A DNA stretch of 64,000 nt, taken from Marsupella aquatica (taxonomy: Eukaryota; Marchantiophyta). The notes under the pieces are model-generated. The model was not told the DNA's origin. It made no database searches and was given only the letters and a program-made list of their open reading frames with translations. Positions 39,979 to 51,722 of the stretch are shown here, in pieces (positions within the stretch are counted from its first letter, which is position 1; the number at the start of each line of letters is the position of its first letter). The stretch spans positions 10,974,001-11,038,000 of the forward strand of contig OZ316897.1 in assembly GCA_973895155.1 (NCBI GenBank), read 5' to 3'. A program made the translations under genes and the position numbers.

Positions 39979-42900
39979 CTAGGCATCACATAGCTCCCCA
40001 CTTAATTGTGAAGCGTCCTCGCGAACAACTTCATCTTCGTCCATATAGTATTTCTTGAGGCGGTCATAATGGATGCGAACTGGATATACCTCTCCCGTAA
40101 TGTTGGCCAATTGTACGGAGCCATTGGGGAACATCATGGTTACTCTAAAGGGTCCTAACCAGCGAGTGTAAAGCTTTCCTGGAAACCTACTATACCTACT
40201 GTCATAAAGTAGCACAAGATCACCGGTGTGAATACTAACTACTTTCAACCTTTTATCATACTGCTGCTTCATGATATTCTGTCTATATTCTACTCTCTCG
40301 GCTGAAATCATTCTCGCCTCCTCTAAGGCTTCTAACCTATATTCTCGCTCCTTTAGGCTCTCCTCCGCTGAGGCTCTTTCCTCAATTGTAACTTGAAATG
40401 TCGGTATCTCAAGTTGCATGGGTACCAGGGCTTCTTGTCCAAAGGTTAAGAAGAAGGGTGTATGACCGGTAGTGGATTTATAGGCTAGATTGTAAGCAAA
40501 AACAACAGCAAACAATTGATCATCCCAATCGAGTTTGTTCTGAGCTACTGTCTTGTTCAATATCTTTCCTATAATTCCGTTTGCTCGTTCTGTCAACCCA
40601 TTTGCCTTTGGATGGTAGGGAGTAGTAGGCCTATGTCTAACTAAATACTGTTCATTTAAACGACTAATTATATCATTCAAAAAATGGGTTCCTCTATCAC
40701 TAACTAATTCTAGGGGTGCTCCATACCTGGTGAAGATCTGCTCATACATGAATCTAGCCGTAGTAATTGCATCATCCTTCGTGGTCGGTCTTGCCTCTAC
40801 CCATTTAGTTACATAATCCGTAGCCAGGATTATGTATTTGTTTCGTCGAGGGTGGGTCAGTGGTTTCAGAGGTCCGATGTAATCAATACCCCACTTCTCG
40901 AATGGTGCCAGAGGTAGAATAGGGTGCAGTGGATGTCTGGTGGACGCCCTTGGTCCTCCCGCTCGTTGACAAGGATCGCATTGTTTGATAAACTGATAGA
41001 CATCCTTGTGCAAGGTGGGCCACCAGTAACCGGCATTTAATATCTTCTTAGACGTGGTTACTGGGGCAAAATATCCTCCGGCCTCCTCTCCATGCATGGC
41101 CCGTAGGACTCGTTTTACCTCTCTCTTTTCCAAACACCTTTGAATCGTGCCGTTGATTCCATGCTTGTGCAGTATGCCTTTAATGCACTGATACTGTCTG
41201 ACCTTCCGCACAAAGACTGCGGCTTGCTCTCGGCTTAATCCTGGCTGTAATCTGGAAGTGCTGAGAAATTGTAAAATCTCAGGGTACCATGTATCAGCTA
41301 TTTCCACAACGAATAGCTCCTCGTCGGGGAATCGATCATCGATGCAATCCGTGGCAGGTTCACCTGTGATCCTTGAAAAGAAGTCAGCATTGGCGTGTAA
41401 CTTTCCCGGCTTGATCCTCAGCTCATAGTCAAACTCCTGTAATAGTAAAATCCATCTTGCTACTCTGCCTGTAAGGTCCGGCTTATTGACTAGGTACTTC
41501 AAACTTTCATGATCGGTATGAAAGATTACCTTGTACCCTAGTAAATAATGCCTAAACTTTTTACAAGAATAAATGACTCCTAATGCTTCTCTCTCTGTGG
41601 TGGAGTAGTTCCGTTCGGCATCGGCAAGCTGACGGCTTGCGAAGTATATGGGATGATCCCTTCCTTTCTCATCCAACTGACTTAGTACTGAGCCGATACA
41701 GAAGCCCGAGACATCTACAAAAACATGAAAATCTTTGTTCCAGTCCGGTGCTATCATGACTGGGGCCTCTACTAACATCTGCTTCAATTCTACCACCGCT
41801 ATGACTCGTTCGGGTGTGGGTTCGAAGTCTGTTCCTGCCTTGAGCATGTTGGTTAATGGTAAAGCTAGCTTGGCAAAATCCTTGATGAACCGGCGATAGT
41901 AACCAATGCATCCCAAGAAGGATCTTACATCCTTTATGTTCTTAGGTTGCATGATATCTAGCCATACTGCTAGCTTACCTTTGTCAATCTCAATGCCCTT
42001 CCTTGATACCTTGTGACCTAGTAGCACCCCCTCGGTTACTGCAAAGAAACATTTATCTGGGTGTAACTTGAGACCCACCTCTCTACATCTCATGAAGGTT
42101 TTCCTGAGGTATTTAGCATGTTTCGATGCCTTCCCGAATACTGCAAAGTCATCAATGAAGATTTCCATGAACTTTCTCAAGTAATCATGAAAAATGTTGA
42201 AACATAGCTGGTGCGTTGCAGAGTCCAAACGACATACGATTGAAGACATAGATCCCCCATTCCGTGATGAAGGCCGTCTTGATTTGGTCTTCCTGCCGAA
42301 TCCTGATTTGGTTATAACCAGAGTACCCATCCATGAATGAATATAGTTCATGACTGGCTACCATGTCTAGTACCATATCAGTAAACGGTAAAGGAAAATG
42401 GTCTTTTAATGTTGCTTCATTCAGCTTCCTGTAATCCTGACAAACCCGGATCTTGGGTTTACCATCGGGTCCAGCTTTCTTGGGAACTATCACAATTGGA
42501 GACACCCAGTCTGAATGCAGGACTGGAGTGATGAATCCAGCTTCCACTAGTTTGTCGATTTCCGTTTTGACCAGCAGGGAATACTTCGGGTTCATCCTTC
42601 AAATTGGTTGTCGAAATGATTTGGCTCCTAACATGAGATCAATTTGATGTTCCCCTAGTGTTGGATCTACTCCCTTCAGATCTTGGTGACTCCATGCGAA
42701 CACATCCTGAAATTCAATCAATAAGTCACTGATCTCTTTCTCGAGCTCAGGTGCTAGGTTTCTCCCTAAGTTCAGTTCTCTTCCCTCTCCTAAGTCGAGC
42801 TTCTGATATTGCCGTGCTTGGATCATATTAATCTGCTTCTTCAAATTCGGGTCCAGTTCGGCTTCCAGTCTCTCCAATCTCATACCTCCATAAACTGGAA

Positions 42901-44092
42901 TCTCGGCTGGACTAGCCGAGTCGGTCCTTTCCTTGGTGTCCATAGATTGTCCCCTTGCCGGTCTATCCGGTTTTGAATTGGTGGTCGGCTTCCCTTCCTG
43001 CCTTGGCTCTGGCTTGTGTCTGTGCATCTCATCCACCTCTTGCTCCTGAGGGTCAGGCCGCTGTGCTCTCCCGGCTTCTAATAGGGCCTCAATTTGTTCT
43101 GCCCTCGTAATCGGCTTGTATGCCGACACCTTGGTATTTAATTCCTTGCCGATGATCGATGGCGTTGTGAACCCTGTCGGCTCTGCCACAACGCCTGTAG
43201 AAAATCCACTGTCCCTGCTACTGCTCCCCATTTAGCCGTTTCATCCAATTGGTCTATATCCTTTACTTCCTCCGGAATTGCAGCTAAAAAGGTGGATTCT
43301 ATTGTAAAGCAGTCCTCGACCTCTTTGTCTTCTTCTTCCAACTCACCTTCCATTGGTTCTTGCCATAATCCGTTGGGGGGTACCTCTGGCCCAAAGACAC
43401 TTTCTTTGGTTAGGTCAGTGAGGCATTCTAACCAACGTACTTCATCGGCTAACTCCAGTCCACTGTCGTACCCATCTACTTCCCTTATGCTTTTCCTACG
43501 GTCATCCTTAGTGTCCCAGGATACCGTGATAGAGGGGGTCCCAAAAGTGAACTGCTTTTTACCCCAATCTTCTATTACTTCGGCTAGGTACAGCCATGGC
43601 CTACCAATCAATAGCCGGAATGACGTAGGATTTACCGGCTTCATTACCTCATAGTTAATGCTAAAAAAGATACCGCCTATCTCTGTCTTGATGCCGGTTA
43701 ACACTCCCGTGGGAATGACCTGATATCCATTGGTCATGTTCAACACTCTTCCAGTCATCTCCGGTGTTAGACCCCATCCTTTTGTTGTTGAATCAATCAT
43801 AATACATACCCCTGATCCTCCATCGATGGGTACCCGTAGTAATAATTCTCCTTGAATCATTAATGGTAATGCTGGGGCTCCTTGATCTTCTTCTATCATT
43901 AGTACGTCGGACCTGGTTGCTACCTTGGGTAATCTCGGCTTGCCGAGAATAGCCTTCCTTAATTGCTTCCGGAAGTACGGGCTATTTTTCAATAGTTGAC
44001 CTACTGTTGCCGAGACTCTAGATTCTAGTACATCTTTGGCTACTCCGACTCACCGTAGGCGGGGGAGTGCGGGCTCTAGTACTTCTTCTGGT
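39979..44092 (-). pseudogene. Gypsy-type pol of element D: protease, RT, RNase H, integrase
   Basis: Read on the minus strand from 44092. Protease: RVPIDGGSGVCIMIDSTTKG and FRLLIGRPWLYLAE (43800-43580; DGGSG replaces the usual D-S/T-G, as in several plant gypsy groups). RT: SPIVIVPKKAGPDGKPKI, YRKLNEATLKDHFPLPF, FITEWGIYVFNRMSFGLCNA, then MEIFIDDFAVFG with the FIDD catalytic pair. RNase H: FVDVSGFCIGSVLSQL and YSTTEREALGVIYSCKKFRH. Integrase: zinc motif with QCDPCQRAGG, core GIDYIGPL, LVSDRGTHFLND and NGLTERANGIIGKIL, then the C-terminal VVSIHTGDLVLLYDSRYSRF. Three frameshifts (about 43180, 42600, 42330) and a TGA at about 44050 make it inactive. Confidence 0.9.
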
Positions 44093-44112
44093 GGACGTGC
44101 TCGTATCTAAAT

Positions 44113-45660
44113 CATGGAAAGAATGAGGGAGTGATGGGGGAATTGTTGAGAATTGCATCTTGGAACGTGTGCGGGTTGTGTGAGCCCAATAGGAAGAACG
44201 TAGTAAAGAACTGGATTGAGTCTAGAAAGGGAAGGGTGGAAATCTTGGCCTTGCAGGAGATTAAGGCGGACCAGTTCAGACTTGATGTGGCTATGAGGGT
44301 GATACTGTCATTGTACTAGTGTATTACATCTACCCCAGACGAGGGTCGTGGGGGCACATCATTACTAATACATCTGGGGATCAAAATTGTTGACTCAGGG
44401 GTGTTCGATATAGGAAGAGCTGTTTGGGCGCGAGTAGTATATGAAGGATGTAACTTTGGAATAATCAGTGTCTATGCGCCCAATTCGCCCAGGAGAAGGG
44501 CAATCCTTTGGAATGAACTCAAACTCGAACTGCCCCTGGCTTTTTGGATTGCATGCGGGGACTTCAATGTGACGGAGATGCGGGAAGACTCCACAGGAGA
44601 CTCTCCCTTGATAAAAGGATGCGAGGCTGAATTTTGGAGATTTTTGAAGGTGCGATTCAACCTGGTGGATGCTATACAATTCAAAGGAATTGACAAGGGG
44701 TCTAGATACACCTGGCGCAGAAGCAGGAATGGGAGTCTGACACAGCCCCGGCTAGACAGATTTTACTTTAGCAACAATGGGGAATGGATCATACTGATAG
44801 GGGAACTTGAGCATGACTGGGGCTCGGCCCTCTCGAACCATGATTCGGTGGTTTTGAGTGTGCAACTCACGAGTGGTGTACAAGCTGAGGGTGGTAGGGT
44901 GCGAATGTCACTCTTCAAAGCGAACCCGACTCTGGTGAAAATTGAAGGCACAGTGGAAGCACTCAAGCGGGCATGGATGGAAGGAAAAGGGGGGTGTACT
45001 GAACCGATAATGGCTTTTGATAAGGCAAGTCGCAATATGAGGAAAAAGTACATTGAGAAGCAAGGGTCACCTAAGCGAAGAGAAGAAGAATTGTTGCTGC
45101 TGCGGGATAAATTAAGGATGCTGAAGACGACAATCATGGAGGAATACTCTGAAAATGAACTCAAAGAGTATGTTGACACAGAGGAATTACTACATGTTGC
45201 GGAGCTGGAGGAGGCACATAGAGGAAGAAGATTGGCACGAATTAACTGGCTGGGGGAGGGAGACAAACCATCACATTTCTATTTTGCAACTGTTAAGGCT
45301 AAGAGAGAACGAGAAGCAATGAAGAGTTTGTTGCTGGAGGGTGGGACGGTGATTATAGATCCGGTGCACATAATGAAGGAGGTGGAACAAACTTGCCTGG
45401 AATTGTATGCTCCTGGGGTCCCAACGCAGGGGGAGCGGTTGATCTCACTAAACGAACGAAGCAGGTTGCTGGAACATACTAGGGCGGCACTGACCACAGC
45501 AAAGATAACCATGCTGGAGAAGTTTCTCACAAACACGGAAATTAAAAGAGGTACTTTGGATGCTCCCAAAGGACAAGAAACCGGGACCGGATGGGCTGTC
45601 TGCAGAGGTATATCAAGCATGCTGGGAATTCTTGCAAGAGGATCACTACAACATATTTGA
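44113..45660 (+). pseudogene. LINE ORF2: endonuclease and start of RT
   Basis: It begins MGELLRIASWNVCGLCEPNR. Endonuclease motifs seen are SWNVCGL, LALQEIKADQF, WIACGDFNVTEM, TQPRLDRFYFS and SNHDSVVLSV, the usual order of the exonuclease-endonuclease-phosphatase domain. A TAG at 44318 breaks the domain; the frame resumes near 44401. The linker includes INWLGEGDKPSHFYFATVKA, typical before LINE RTs. Near 45560 the frame shifts and KDKKPGPDGLSAEVYQACWE marks the first RT motif. Coding is cut at 45660/45661 by the CACTA element's terminus. This continues the ORF1 piece at 34447-35343 across element D. Confidence 0.85.
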
Positions 45661-46140
45661 CACTTTTGCGAAGGTATTTTTGTCGACGCTCTTGTATTTC
45701 CGATGGGCAGCACTTTGCATACTTTGCGAATCAACCCGCATCGCAATTTGCGATTCTATCCCTATCGCAAATATAATAGCTGAAGCGCATTATATCACTA
45801 ATACATTGCGAAGTAAGTGGTTTTGCAATTTTTGCCGAAACACGTTGAATGGAAAGGCGCCTTCCGAAGACGGAAAATCGCTCGCCGACTCTGAAACTAA
45901 CTCATGTAAATATTTGCGAAGAAGATTGGATTGAAAATGTTTTGCGATAGTAGTTGTTTGACAAGTTTAAGAATGTCGGAGGATGGAAGATTTGCGAAAC
46001 GGTGAAAATATGAAATTTGTGATTGATTTTGCATCACAAGTTTGCGAATAGTGTAGTATGGAAATATTGAGAAACGAGAAGCTTCATATAAATTGTGAGT
46101 CCGATGAGAGTTTGTGAGCTTCGCAAATTGTTCACAAACT
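45661..46140. repeat. CACTA subterminal TTTGCGA repeats
   Basis: TTTGCGAA, TTGCGAAG, TCGCAAAT and close variants occur over a dozen times in both orientations, for example at 45666, 45724, 45746, 45766, 45807, 45912, 45941, 45991, 46034 and 46113. CACTA transposases bind short subterminal repeats like these. Confidence 0.75.
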
Positions 46141-46164
46141 AAAAATTAAGGTTATTATGAGGTG

Positions 46165-46378
46165 AGACAATGAAGAGGGTGGATGGTCCAATATATGGAT
46201 GGGGCAGGAGGGAAGAGGAAGGGAGGATGGAGGGAGGTACAATGAAGGATGGAAAAGGGAGGGAGTACAATGGAAGAGGAAGGAGGGAGGAGAAAGAGGA
46301 AGGGAGGAGGAGGGACAGACGTACCACGGAGGAGGGAAACACGAGGGTGAGAATGAAAATTATGGAATAAGTAGGAAA
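46165..46378. repeat. GA-rich tract
   Basis: Polypurine GGGAGG/GGAAGAGG repeats over about 210 bp. Open frames of Gly/Arg/Glu type here come from composition only. It lies between the subterminal repeats and the 3' end of the DUF4216 ORF. Confidence 0.8.
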
Positions 46379-46603
46379 TAAAGTTATATTGAGCAACATA
46401 GGTTAGATAGAAAGTTGCATGTAAAATTCACAAGTGATCACAATAAAACAATACAATACATATGTCATGAGTATGACTCATTCAAAAGTGAATGGCAAAT
46501 ATAAATATAGACAATCCTTTTTTTTATATCACCAAACATGAACAAATCAAATATAACATGAACAAATGTCTAGGCTGGACCCAAGTGCATATAAATATGT
46601 CCC

Positions 46604-46981
46604 TCACACTTGGTCCTCATCGGCCTCAAGGTCATCTAGGTCTGATACAATAACATCTGGCTTCTCAGAAACAATGGAACGAGAACGTGGCACATAGGTG
46701 ATGACAATTGACCACTCGGTGTCTAAGGGGTATGGAATGTAGAAACATTGCTCCAAGTGTGATGGGAAAGCAACTGGTTCTGACGTTTGCCAATGAGATG
46801 CTTGAACACTAGTGGCACTTGTCTTCAACCGTGTAAACCCACTCTCATCTTGAAGTACAGTGCAATTTTGACCAACAAGGTTCACTTTGAACCACTTGCA
46901 CTTGAAGACATATTCCTCAAACTTTGAATGGTTGTCATATGATACCACCAAGATCTCCTCTATCTTCCCATAGTGTGGCAC
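46604..46981 (-). CDS. DUF4216 domain ORF of the CACTA element
   Basis: About 125 residues: HYGKIEEILVVSYDNHSKFE, VFKCKWFKVNLVGQNCTVLQ, then SHLEQCFYIPYPLDTEWSIV and VITYVPRS. This is the DUF4216 pattern (YG.l..I..l.Y..., then lFkC.Wfd) found at the C-terminal side of plant CACTA tnp2-associated proteins. It ends in an acidic tail. An exon upstream, around 46985-47090, may continue (DSRSSRHDRNI). Its molecular role is unknown. Confidence 0.8.
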   Translation of the reverse strand: MPHYGKIEEILVVSYDNHSKFEEYVFKCKWFKVNLVGQNCTVLQDESGFTRLKTSATSVQASHWQTSEPVAFPSHLEQCFYIPYPLDTEWSIVITYVPRSRSIVSEKPDVIVSDLDDLEADEDQV

Positions 46982-47325
46982 AACATCTCTAACAATGTTC
47001 CTGTCATGGCGGCTGCTTCTGGAGTCTTGAGAAAATTCCCCTTGAACTCCACAATCAAAAGTACGACCCCTCTTCTCATCAAGGGAAGAAACCCTGAAAT
47101 TAACAAAACCCGCAAATTTTTATTACACTGTAAAAGATACCATTAATGTAATAATCATCAAAATATGACACCCATCCCTAAATAGCCAAAACCCACATGG
47201 CCTATGGCATAAATATAGAAGCCAACATTATAGTTATGGATGTCATTAATGATAATAGAAAGTTTTTAAACAATAGAAATAACTAATCAAAATAAGGTCT
47301 ACATGAATTAATAGAGGAAGAAAGG

Positions 47326-48783
47326 TTAGGTACTAGTGGACCTGAAGTGTCTCCCTTGTGTCCACATAGCCGTCTTGGATGTCACCACTCTCAAAGGGCC
47401 ATGAACAATGGTCCGAACGTCATCTGTGATGGTAGGAAAGTGGGACACATCTCCTCCTTGTGTCACCATGTCATCCAACTCAAGCAACTTTTGCTTCATA
47501 TACTCATGCATCTTAGGAAAAATTCTTGCTCTTTGACTTGTTCTCTTGGCATTCTCATAAAACTCTCTCCATTTCTCCATGATATTACTATTACTCAACA
47601 TAAATGTTGTCAACTGTGACCACTCTGTTGATGTCAACATGCGTGTTTTTGTGGCACCTGTTAAACGGTCCTCCTCCTCTTCTCTTTCCTCCATCCAAGT
47701 ACGTGGACAAGTAGGATCAATGGTGGCCAAGATGTTACTACAATAAAACATACTCTCTGCTGCCAAGTATCCTGTAGCTATGCTTCCCTCCACCCGTGCA
47801 TGGTTACGTACATAAGCCTTCAACACCGCCATGTAACGCTCAAGCCAATACATCCATCTACAATGCACTGGACCTGCAATGGCAACCTCCCGCACAAGAT
47901 GCACAAGTAAATGAACCTGACAATCAAAGAAGGAAGGAGGAAGGGCTTTCTCCAACTTGCATACCACCTCAGCTGCCAATACCTCCATCCCAGGGATCTC
48001 TTCTACATATATCTCCTTTGAGCATATCCATCTCAACAAACGACCCAATGACCAGATGGCATCTTGCACTTCTTCACTCCCTATACCTATAATTGCCACT
48101 GGCAATATATGCTGCAATAGGCGATGATAGTCATGTGTCTTCAGATATCGTGGCCACTTGTGATTGTCCTCCATCCCAAAAGCTTTTTGAAGGTTGGCAC
48201 CATAGCCTGTAGGAAACCGCATCTCTCCTATACGGTTCCGAAATTCACGTCTTTGGCCAACACTCAACACCCAAGGAGCAAAAGGACGATTCTCCACACC
48301 TATGATAGGATCAATTGTCACCCAAACATCTGGATGCATTTCCATCTCCTCGCATGCCTCCCTAAAATTAGTGTCCTTCTCCCCATAAAAATGCTTTATC
48401 AAAGCCTTCCCCACATTTCCCTCTATGTGCATGGGGTCTAAAAGATGGCGGATCTTCAACTCAGACCAATAGGGCAAAGTGGCTAGTATACTCCACCTGG
48501 TCAAACCTGTCCTATCAAAGGTGAAGAAATCATTTGGGTCTGCCACCCTATCAGCTAGTGACTTCCAATGTGCAAAACTTGTTGCATCAGGAATTTCACG
48601 CTCATCACCAAATGGCATGTCAAAGGAGGAGAATAGAAGTGGGTCAAACCTCATCTCATGCCCCATGGGAAGAAACTTTGTATGCCCAATATAAACAATC
48701 TTTCTAATCCATAAACAATATGTGGCCATGTCCTCTAAGCTTGGGCCACAAGTAGAGCAAGCTTTGTACCCCTGAGTTTGCAA
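47326..48783 (-). CDS. CACTA transposase tnp2 C-terminal part with DUF4218
   Basis: The 485-residue frame begins with LQTQGYKACSTCGP-type sequence, which in tnp2 follows the W-T-I-N-D-F-P block. LPYWSELKIRHLLDPMHIEG then NVGKALIKHFYG is the tnp2 LRHNLDVMHIEKNV motif. From about residue 260, LPPSFFDCQVHLLVHLVREV, CRWMYWLERYMAVLKAYVRN and EGSIATGYLAAESMFYCSN are the DUF4218 blocks. It is intact across this exon. The upstream coding lies at 48883-49863, separated by about 100 bp that look like an intron. tnp2 is the catalytic transposase of CACTA elements. Confidence 0.9.
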   Translation of the reverse strand: MQTQGYKACSTCGPSLEDMATYCLWIRKIVYIGHTKFLPMGHEMRFDPLLFSSFDMPFGDEREIPDATSFAHWKSLADRVADPNDFFTFDRTGLTRWSILATLPYWSELKIRHLLDPMHIEGNVGKALIKHFYGEKDTNFREACEEMEMHPDVWVTIDPIIGVENRPFAPWVLSVGQRREFRNRIGEMRFPTGYGANLQKAFGMEDNHKWPRYLKTHDYHRLLQHILPVAIIGIGSEEVQDAIWSLGRLLRWICSKEIYVEEIPGMEVLAAEVVCKLEKALPPSFFDCQVHLLVHLVREVAIAGPVHCRWMYWLERYMAVLKAYVRNHARVEGSIATGYLAAESMFYCSNILATIDPTCPRTWMEEREEEEDRLTGATKTRMLTSTEWSQLTTFMLSNSNIMEKWREFYENAKRTSQRARIFPKMHEYMKQKLLELDDMVTQGGDVSHFPTITDDVRTIVHGPLRVVTSKTAMWTQGRHFRSTST

Positions 48784-48882
48784 TCCAGAGACAAAACCAA
48801 ACCCTGCTTACATAGAAGAAATCAAACCATGCAAACTTTATGTTAGGGTTGTCACATGAGAAACATCAATAGGAACTACACA

Positions 48883-49863
48883 TTATTGAAGGGTTGCAAA
48901 TGGCATGGAAGTCATCTTACCAGGATAGTCATGCATTGTCCAACAAATGATCCCTCTCAATTGAAAGACACGTGGAAAACCTCCTGTAATTTTCCTGCCA
49001 TCATATGCCCACACTCCATTCCATAATTTTTGAAGTTCTCCAACCAATAGTGCCAAGTAAGTGTCAAAGTTCTTCACCTTTTTTGGACCTGGGATAATCA
49101 AAGACAATAAAAGGAACCCCTTCTTCATGGATAGCCATGGTGGGAGGTTATAATTCATGACAACCATAGGCCAAACTGATGTAGGTTGCCCCTTTCCTCC
49201 AAGTGAATGAGGGCTAACTCCATCAGATGCCAATCCTAGCCTCACATGGCGAGGATCATGTGCAAAGTCTGGGCATGTTGCCTCAATATGTTTGTGAGCA
49301 GGGGAGTCAACTGGCAACCGCATGACACCAGATTCTGATCGATGAGTCTTATGCCATACCATCAACTCTGCCAAGTCAGAACACCGATACATGTGCAACA
49401 ACCGAGGAATGATGGGAAACCAACGAACAGCCTTCCTTGGCACCTTCTTTGTTAGCATGTTGGGGTCATAGCGAGGCTCATCACATGTTGTACATTGTGT
49501 CATGTTTGCATTGGCCCCATGAAATAACATGCAATCATTCACACATGCATGAACAATATGATATTCCATGCCAATAGATGAGAGAACACTCTATGCCTCC
49601 TTCCAAGTTGCTGGCAACACATTCTCAGTGGGCAACATAAGGTCATGGCAAAGTGCAAACATATCAAATAACAAGGCATTGCTTGCCTTGTGTTTGGCCT
49701 GTAGGTTCATCAACCCCAAGATGGCTGAAAGCGACTCAAACGAGCACCCTCATAGATAGGTGTTTGGGCATGTTCCTCTGCTTCTTCCCATTGGCGTTGT
49801 CCCTCAGGGGTATATCTTGGGCGTGGATCATTGGGGGGCACCTGCCCTTCATTGGGAAGGTCA
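48883..49863 (-). pseudogene. CACTA transposase tnp2, middle part, left of element A
   Basis: Starting at the element A border, the minus strand reads DDLPNEGQVPPNDPRPRYTP and AQTPIYEGARLSR, then a 1-base frameshift at about 49730 before LQAKHKASNALLFDMF. A TAG at about 49592 follows, then YHIVHACVNDCMLFHGANAN, CDEPRYDPNMLTKKVPRKAV and LGLASDGVSPHSLGGKGQPT, ending WTMHDYPGKM. TPIYEG.. LS, C.ND..LF..., and LxLATDGFNPF-type blocks are tnp2 hallmarks; the Asp in LASDGVSP is an expected catalytic residue. The frameshift and stop make this copy non-functional. The N-terminal continuation is at 61467-61696. Confidence 0.9.
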
Positions 49864-49869
49864 TCACCA

Positions 49870-49910
49870 ACACAGTGACGGACCAAACGAGAAGTGTGAC
49901 CACACTTCTC
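49870..49910 (+). repeat. Element A left terminal inverted repeat
   Basis: The 34-bp repeat is followed at once by ACACTTCTC, so AAACGAGAAGTGTG and its inverse form a small hairpin-like pair. This matches the arrangement at element B's right end. Confidence 0.9.
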
Positions 49911-51310
49911 ATTTTGCCCGCGGCGAAAAAAATTTCTAAGGCAAAAAAGTCTTGGATACGGAATTAGTATTCCCTCTAAAAACTAGTTTTTCAAATTTAA
50001 AAAATGGGAAAAATCAACACGAATACAAAGATGGGATACGGCGTATCCCATTTCGGATCCAACCGCGGAATTCCAAAAAAAATTAAAACAAACGCAGTAA
50101 AAGTGCCGATATTGGTTTACCCGTCAAGAATATTCCCAAACGATTCTTCTCAACAGTAACATTTAACCGACTGCGATGCAACTGCAGTCAAATACTAACC
50201 ACGGTCAGAGAGAAAACTATAAATAAGAGATCACCGCTTGAGAATTTTCCGCTCATTTTTTCTCGCTCTGTATCCTCTTACTCTCGACGAATGCACACCG
50301 TCTATACAAACCTGTATTCCCTGAAAATCAGATTTGACTAACAAGTAAGAATCTTCATGGAAATGGCTGTATCCCATTTGGGATTCAACCTTCAAATGTT
50401 GAGTTTTTGTTTCACTTTAGCTAAAAAAGAAGGTTGGATGCGAAGTGGGATACGGGGTATCCCATATCGCATCCAACCTCCGAATATGAAGTATCTTAGA
50501 CTCCAAATGTCAAAACCTCAACGTTGAATGCAAAATGGGATACGGCGTATCCTGTTTGGGATTCAATCTTCAAAAATCCAGTTTGGGTATCATAAACGTG
50601 AAAAAATGAGGTTGGATGCGAAGTGGGATACGGGGTATCCCACCACTTTGCATTCAACCTCTGAATATGAAGCATTTAGGTGCAAAATGCAAGATTGACT
50701 AAGATATGATCAGATTAAGTTGTGGGGTGAAATTTATAAAATTACCAAAACTTAAGTTTGTACTCTCTCACGCTTTGGAAGCCATATCTTTATCGGTATT
50801 CATCCAAATTCCTTATAATTGATACCGTTAGAAAGAAGAGCTTGAGACTTTTCGGCCGCTTTACTCGGCGCTGCAATAATAGAAAAAGAATAAAATCTGA
50901 GATCAAGCAAAATCTTGCAAAAAAATCAGATTGTATTTGTAAAAAGATCACAAATGATCAAAACTTCAAGAGGAATACCAAGTGGGATACCAAGTATCCC
51001 ATTAGTATTCAAACATGTTATTTCACAAATCTAGAAAGGAAAAAGTCATAAAACCTTGTATGAATACCAAGTGGGATCCATGGATCCCACATTTGGTATA
51101 AGAACATGTTGTTTTATCCCATTTGGTATAAGAACATGTTATTTTACAAATCAAGAACTTTACAAAGTGTGATAATAATTTTACAAAGACCAAATGAAAT
51201 CCAATTTTGTATTCAAATGTGAAAATGGATGAGTAACTTGTGACCGAGGGCCAATCCGGGACTTTGAATCTGAGGTGGGATCCACAAACCCACTTGGTAT
51301 TTGCCTCCAT
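49911..51310. repeat. Element A left subterminal palindromes
   Basis: Palindromes with the core GGGATAC/GTATCCC occur at 50031-50051, 50445-50464, 50534-50553, 50623-50643 and 50981-51002. GTGGGATCCATGGATCCCAC (51071-51090) is a perfect 20-bp palindrome, and a degenerate site is near 51277. Sites are often followed by CATCCAACCT or GTATTCAAA blocks. The region has no gene; a faint open frame at 50758-51051 is not supported. Confidence 0.95.
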
Positions 51311-51401
51311 TTTTAGGTAGGTCTGTTGATTGGTCTGTTAAACGCCAACTTCGACCTTGCGATTAATGGCCGTTTAACTACCTTCTCCTCAGTAATCTCG
51401 T

Positions 51402-51722
51402 TTAAACAATTAACCGACCTTCGAGAGGCGGCACTCCTTCTATCTCGACATAGTCCCCGTAAGTGAATCCGACCAAGTGCTCTTGAATGTCGAGTTCCGT
51501 CTTCCACTTCTTAGGTACTTCAGCCTCGACCAACACTAACCCCTCTCTATACACAATCTCAATGAACCCACACCACTCCCGGTAAGTGATCAAGCAAATC
51601 AGAATGTTCTCATATAGTGACTGACGGGAAATAAGATGGGTGCCGATAGAACAGATCCATAGTTCCAGTGATCTTAAGGTAATCAAGGAGCAAGACTTGT
51701 CGTCACTGCTGTCTGCGTTCAT
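51402..51722 (-). CDS. Small ORF of unknown function in element A
   Basis: About 106 residues starting MNADSSDDKSCSLITLRSLE, with CLITYREWCGFIEIVYREGL and a C-terminal HLVGFTYGDYVEIEGVPPLE. The strand-rich composition could be a small beta-barrel, but I recognise no family. A TATA-like TATAAA on the minus strand at 52138-52143 and a CT repeat (52053-52070) lie upstream, giving some support that it is expressed. A stretch 51724-52200 between them shows only weak open frames. Confidence 0.35.
   Translation of the reverse strand: MNADSSDDKSCSLITLRSLELWICSIGTHLISRQSLYENILICLITYREWCGFIEIVYREGLVLVEAEVPKKWKTELDIQEHLVGFTYGDYVEIEGVPPLEGRLIV

Larger units (their letters stand above)
35346..44106 (-). 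mobile_element. Element D: gypsy-like retroelement, minus strand, no LTRs found
   Basis: Read on the minus strand: protease, RT, RNase H and integrase (44092-39979), then the coiled-coil ORF (39870-36242), then about 900 bp non-coding to the LINE border at about 35345. The left border begins TGTGGTGCGTCCCATGG, which could be the end of an LTR, but the right end starts directly in protease-proximal coding and no matching LTR or duplication is visible. A gag ORF is absent. It is inserted between ORF1 and ORF2 parts of the plus-strand LINE, and part of that LINE (knuckle to ORF2 start) is missing. Confidence 0.7.

Noticed and set aside
35346-44106. Exact LTR borders for element D
   Set aside because: Only a TG-like left start is visible; no matching LTR or duplication at the right end.
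46165-46381. Gly/Arg/Glu-rich ORFs in the GA tract
   Set aside because: Simple-sequence frames present on both strands.
50758-51051. 97-residue Lys-rich open frame
   Set aside because: Lies among the palindromic sites of element A, has A/T-driven composition and no homologous frame at the other end.
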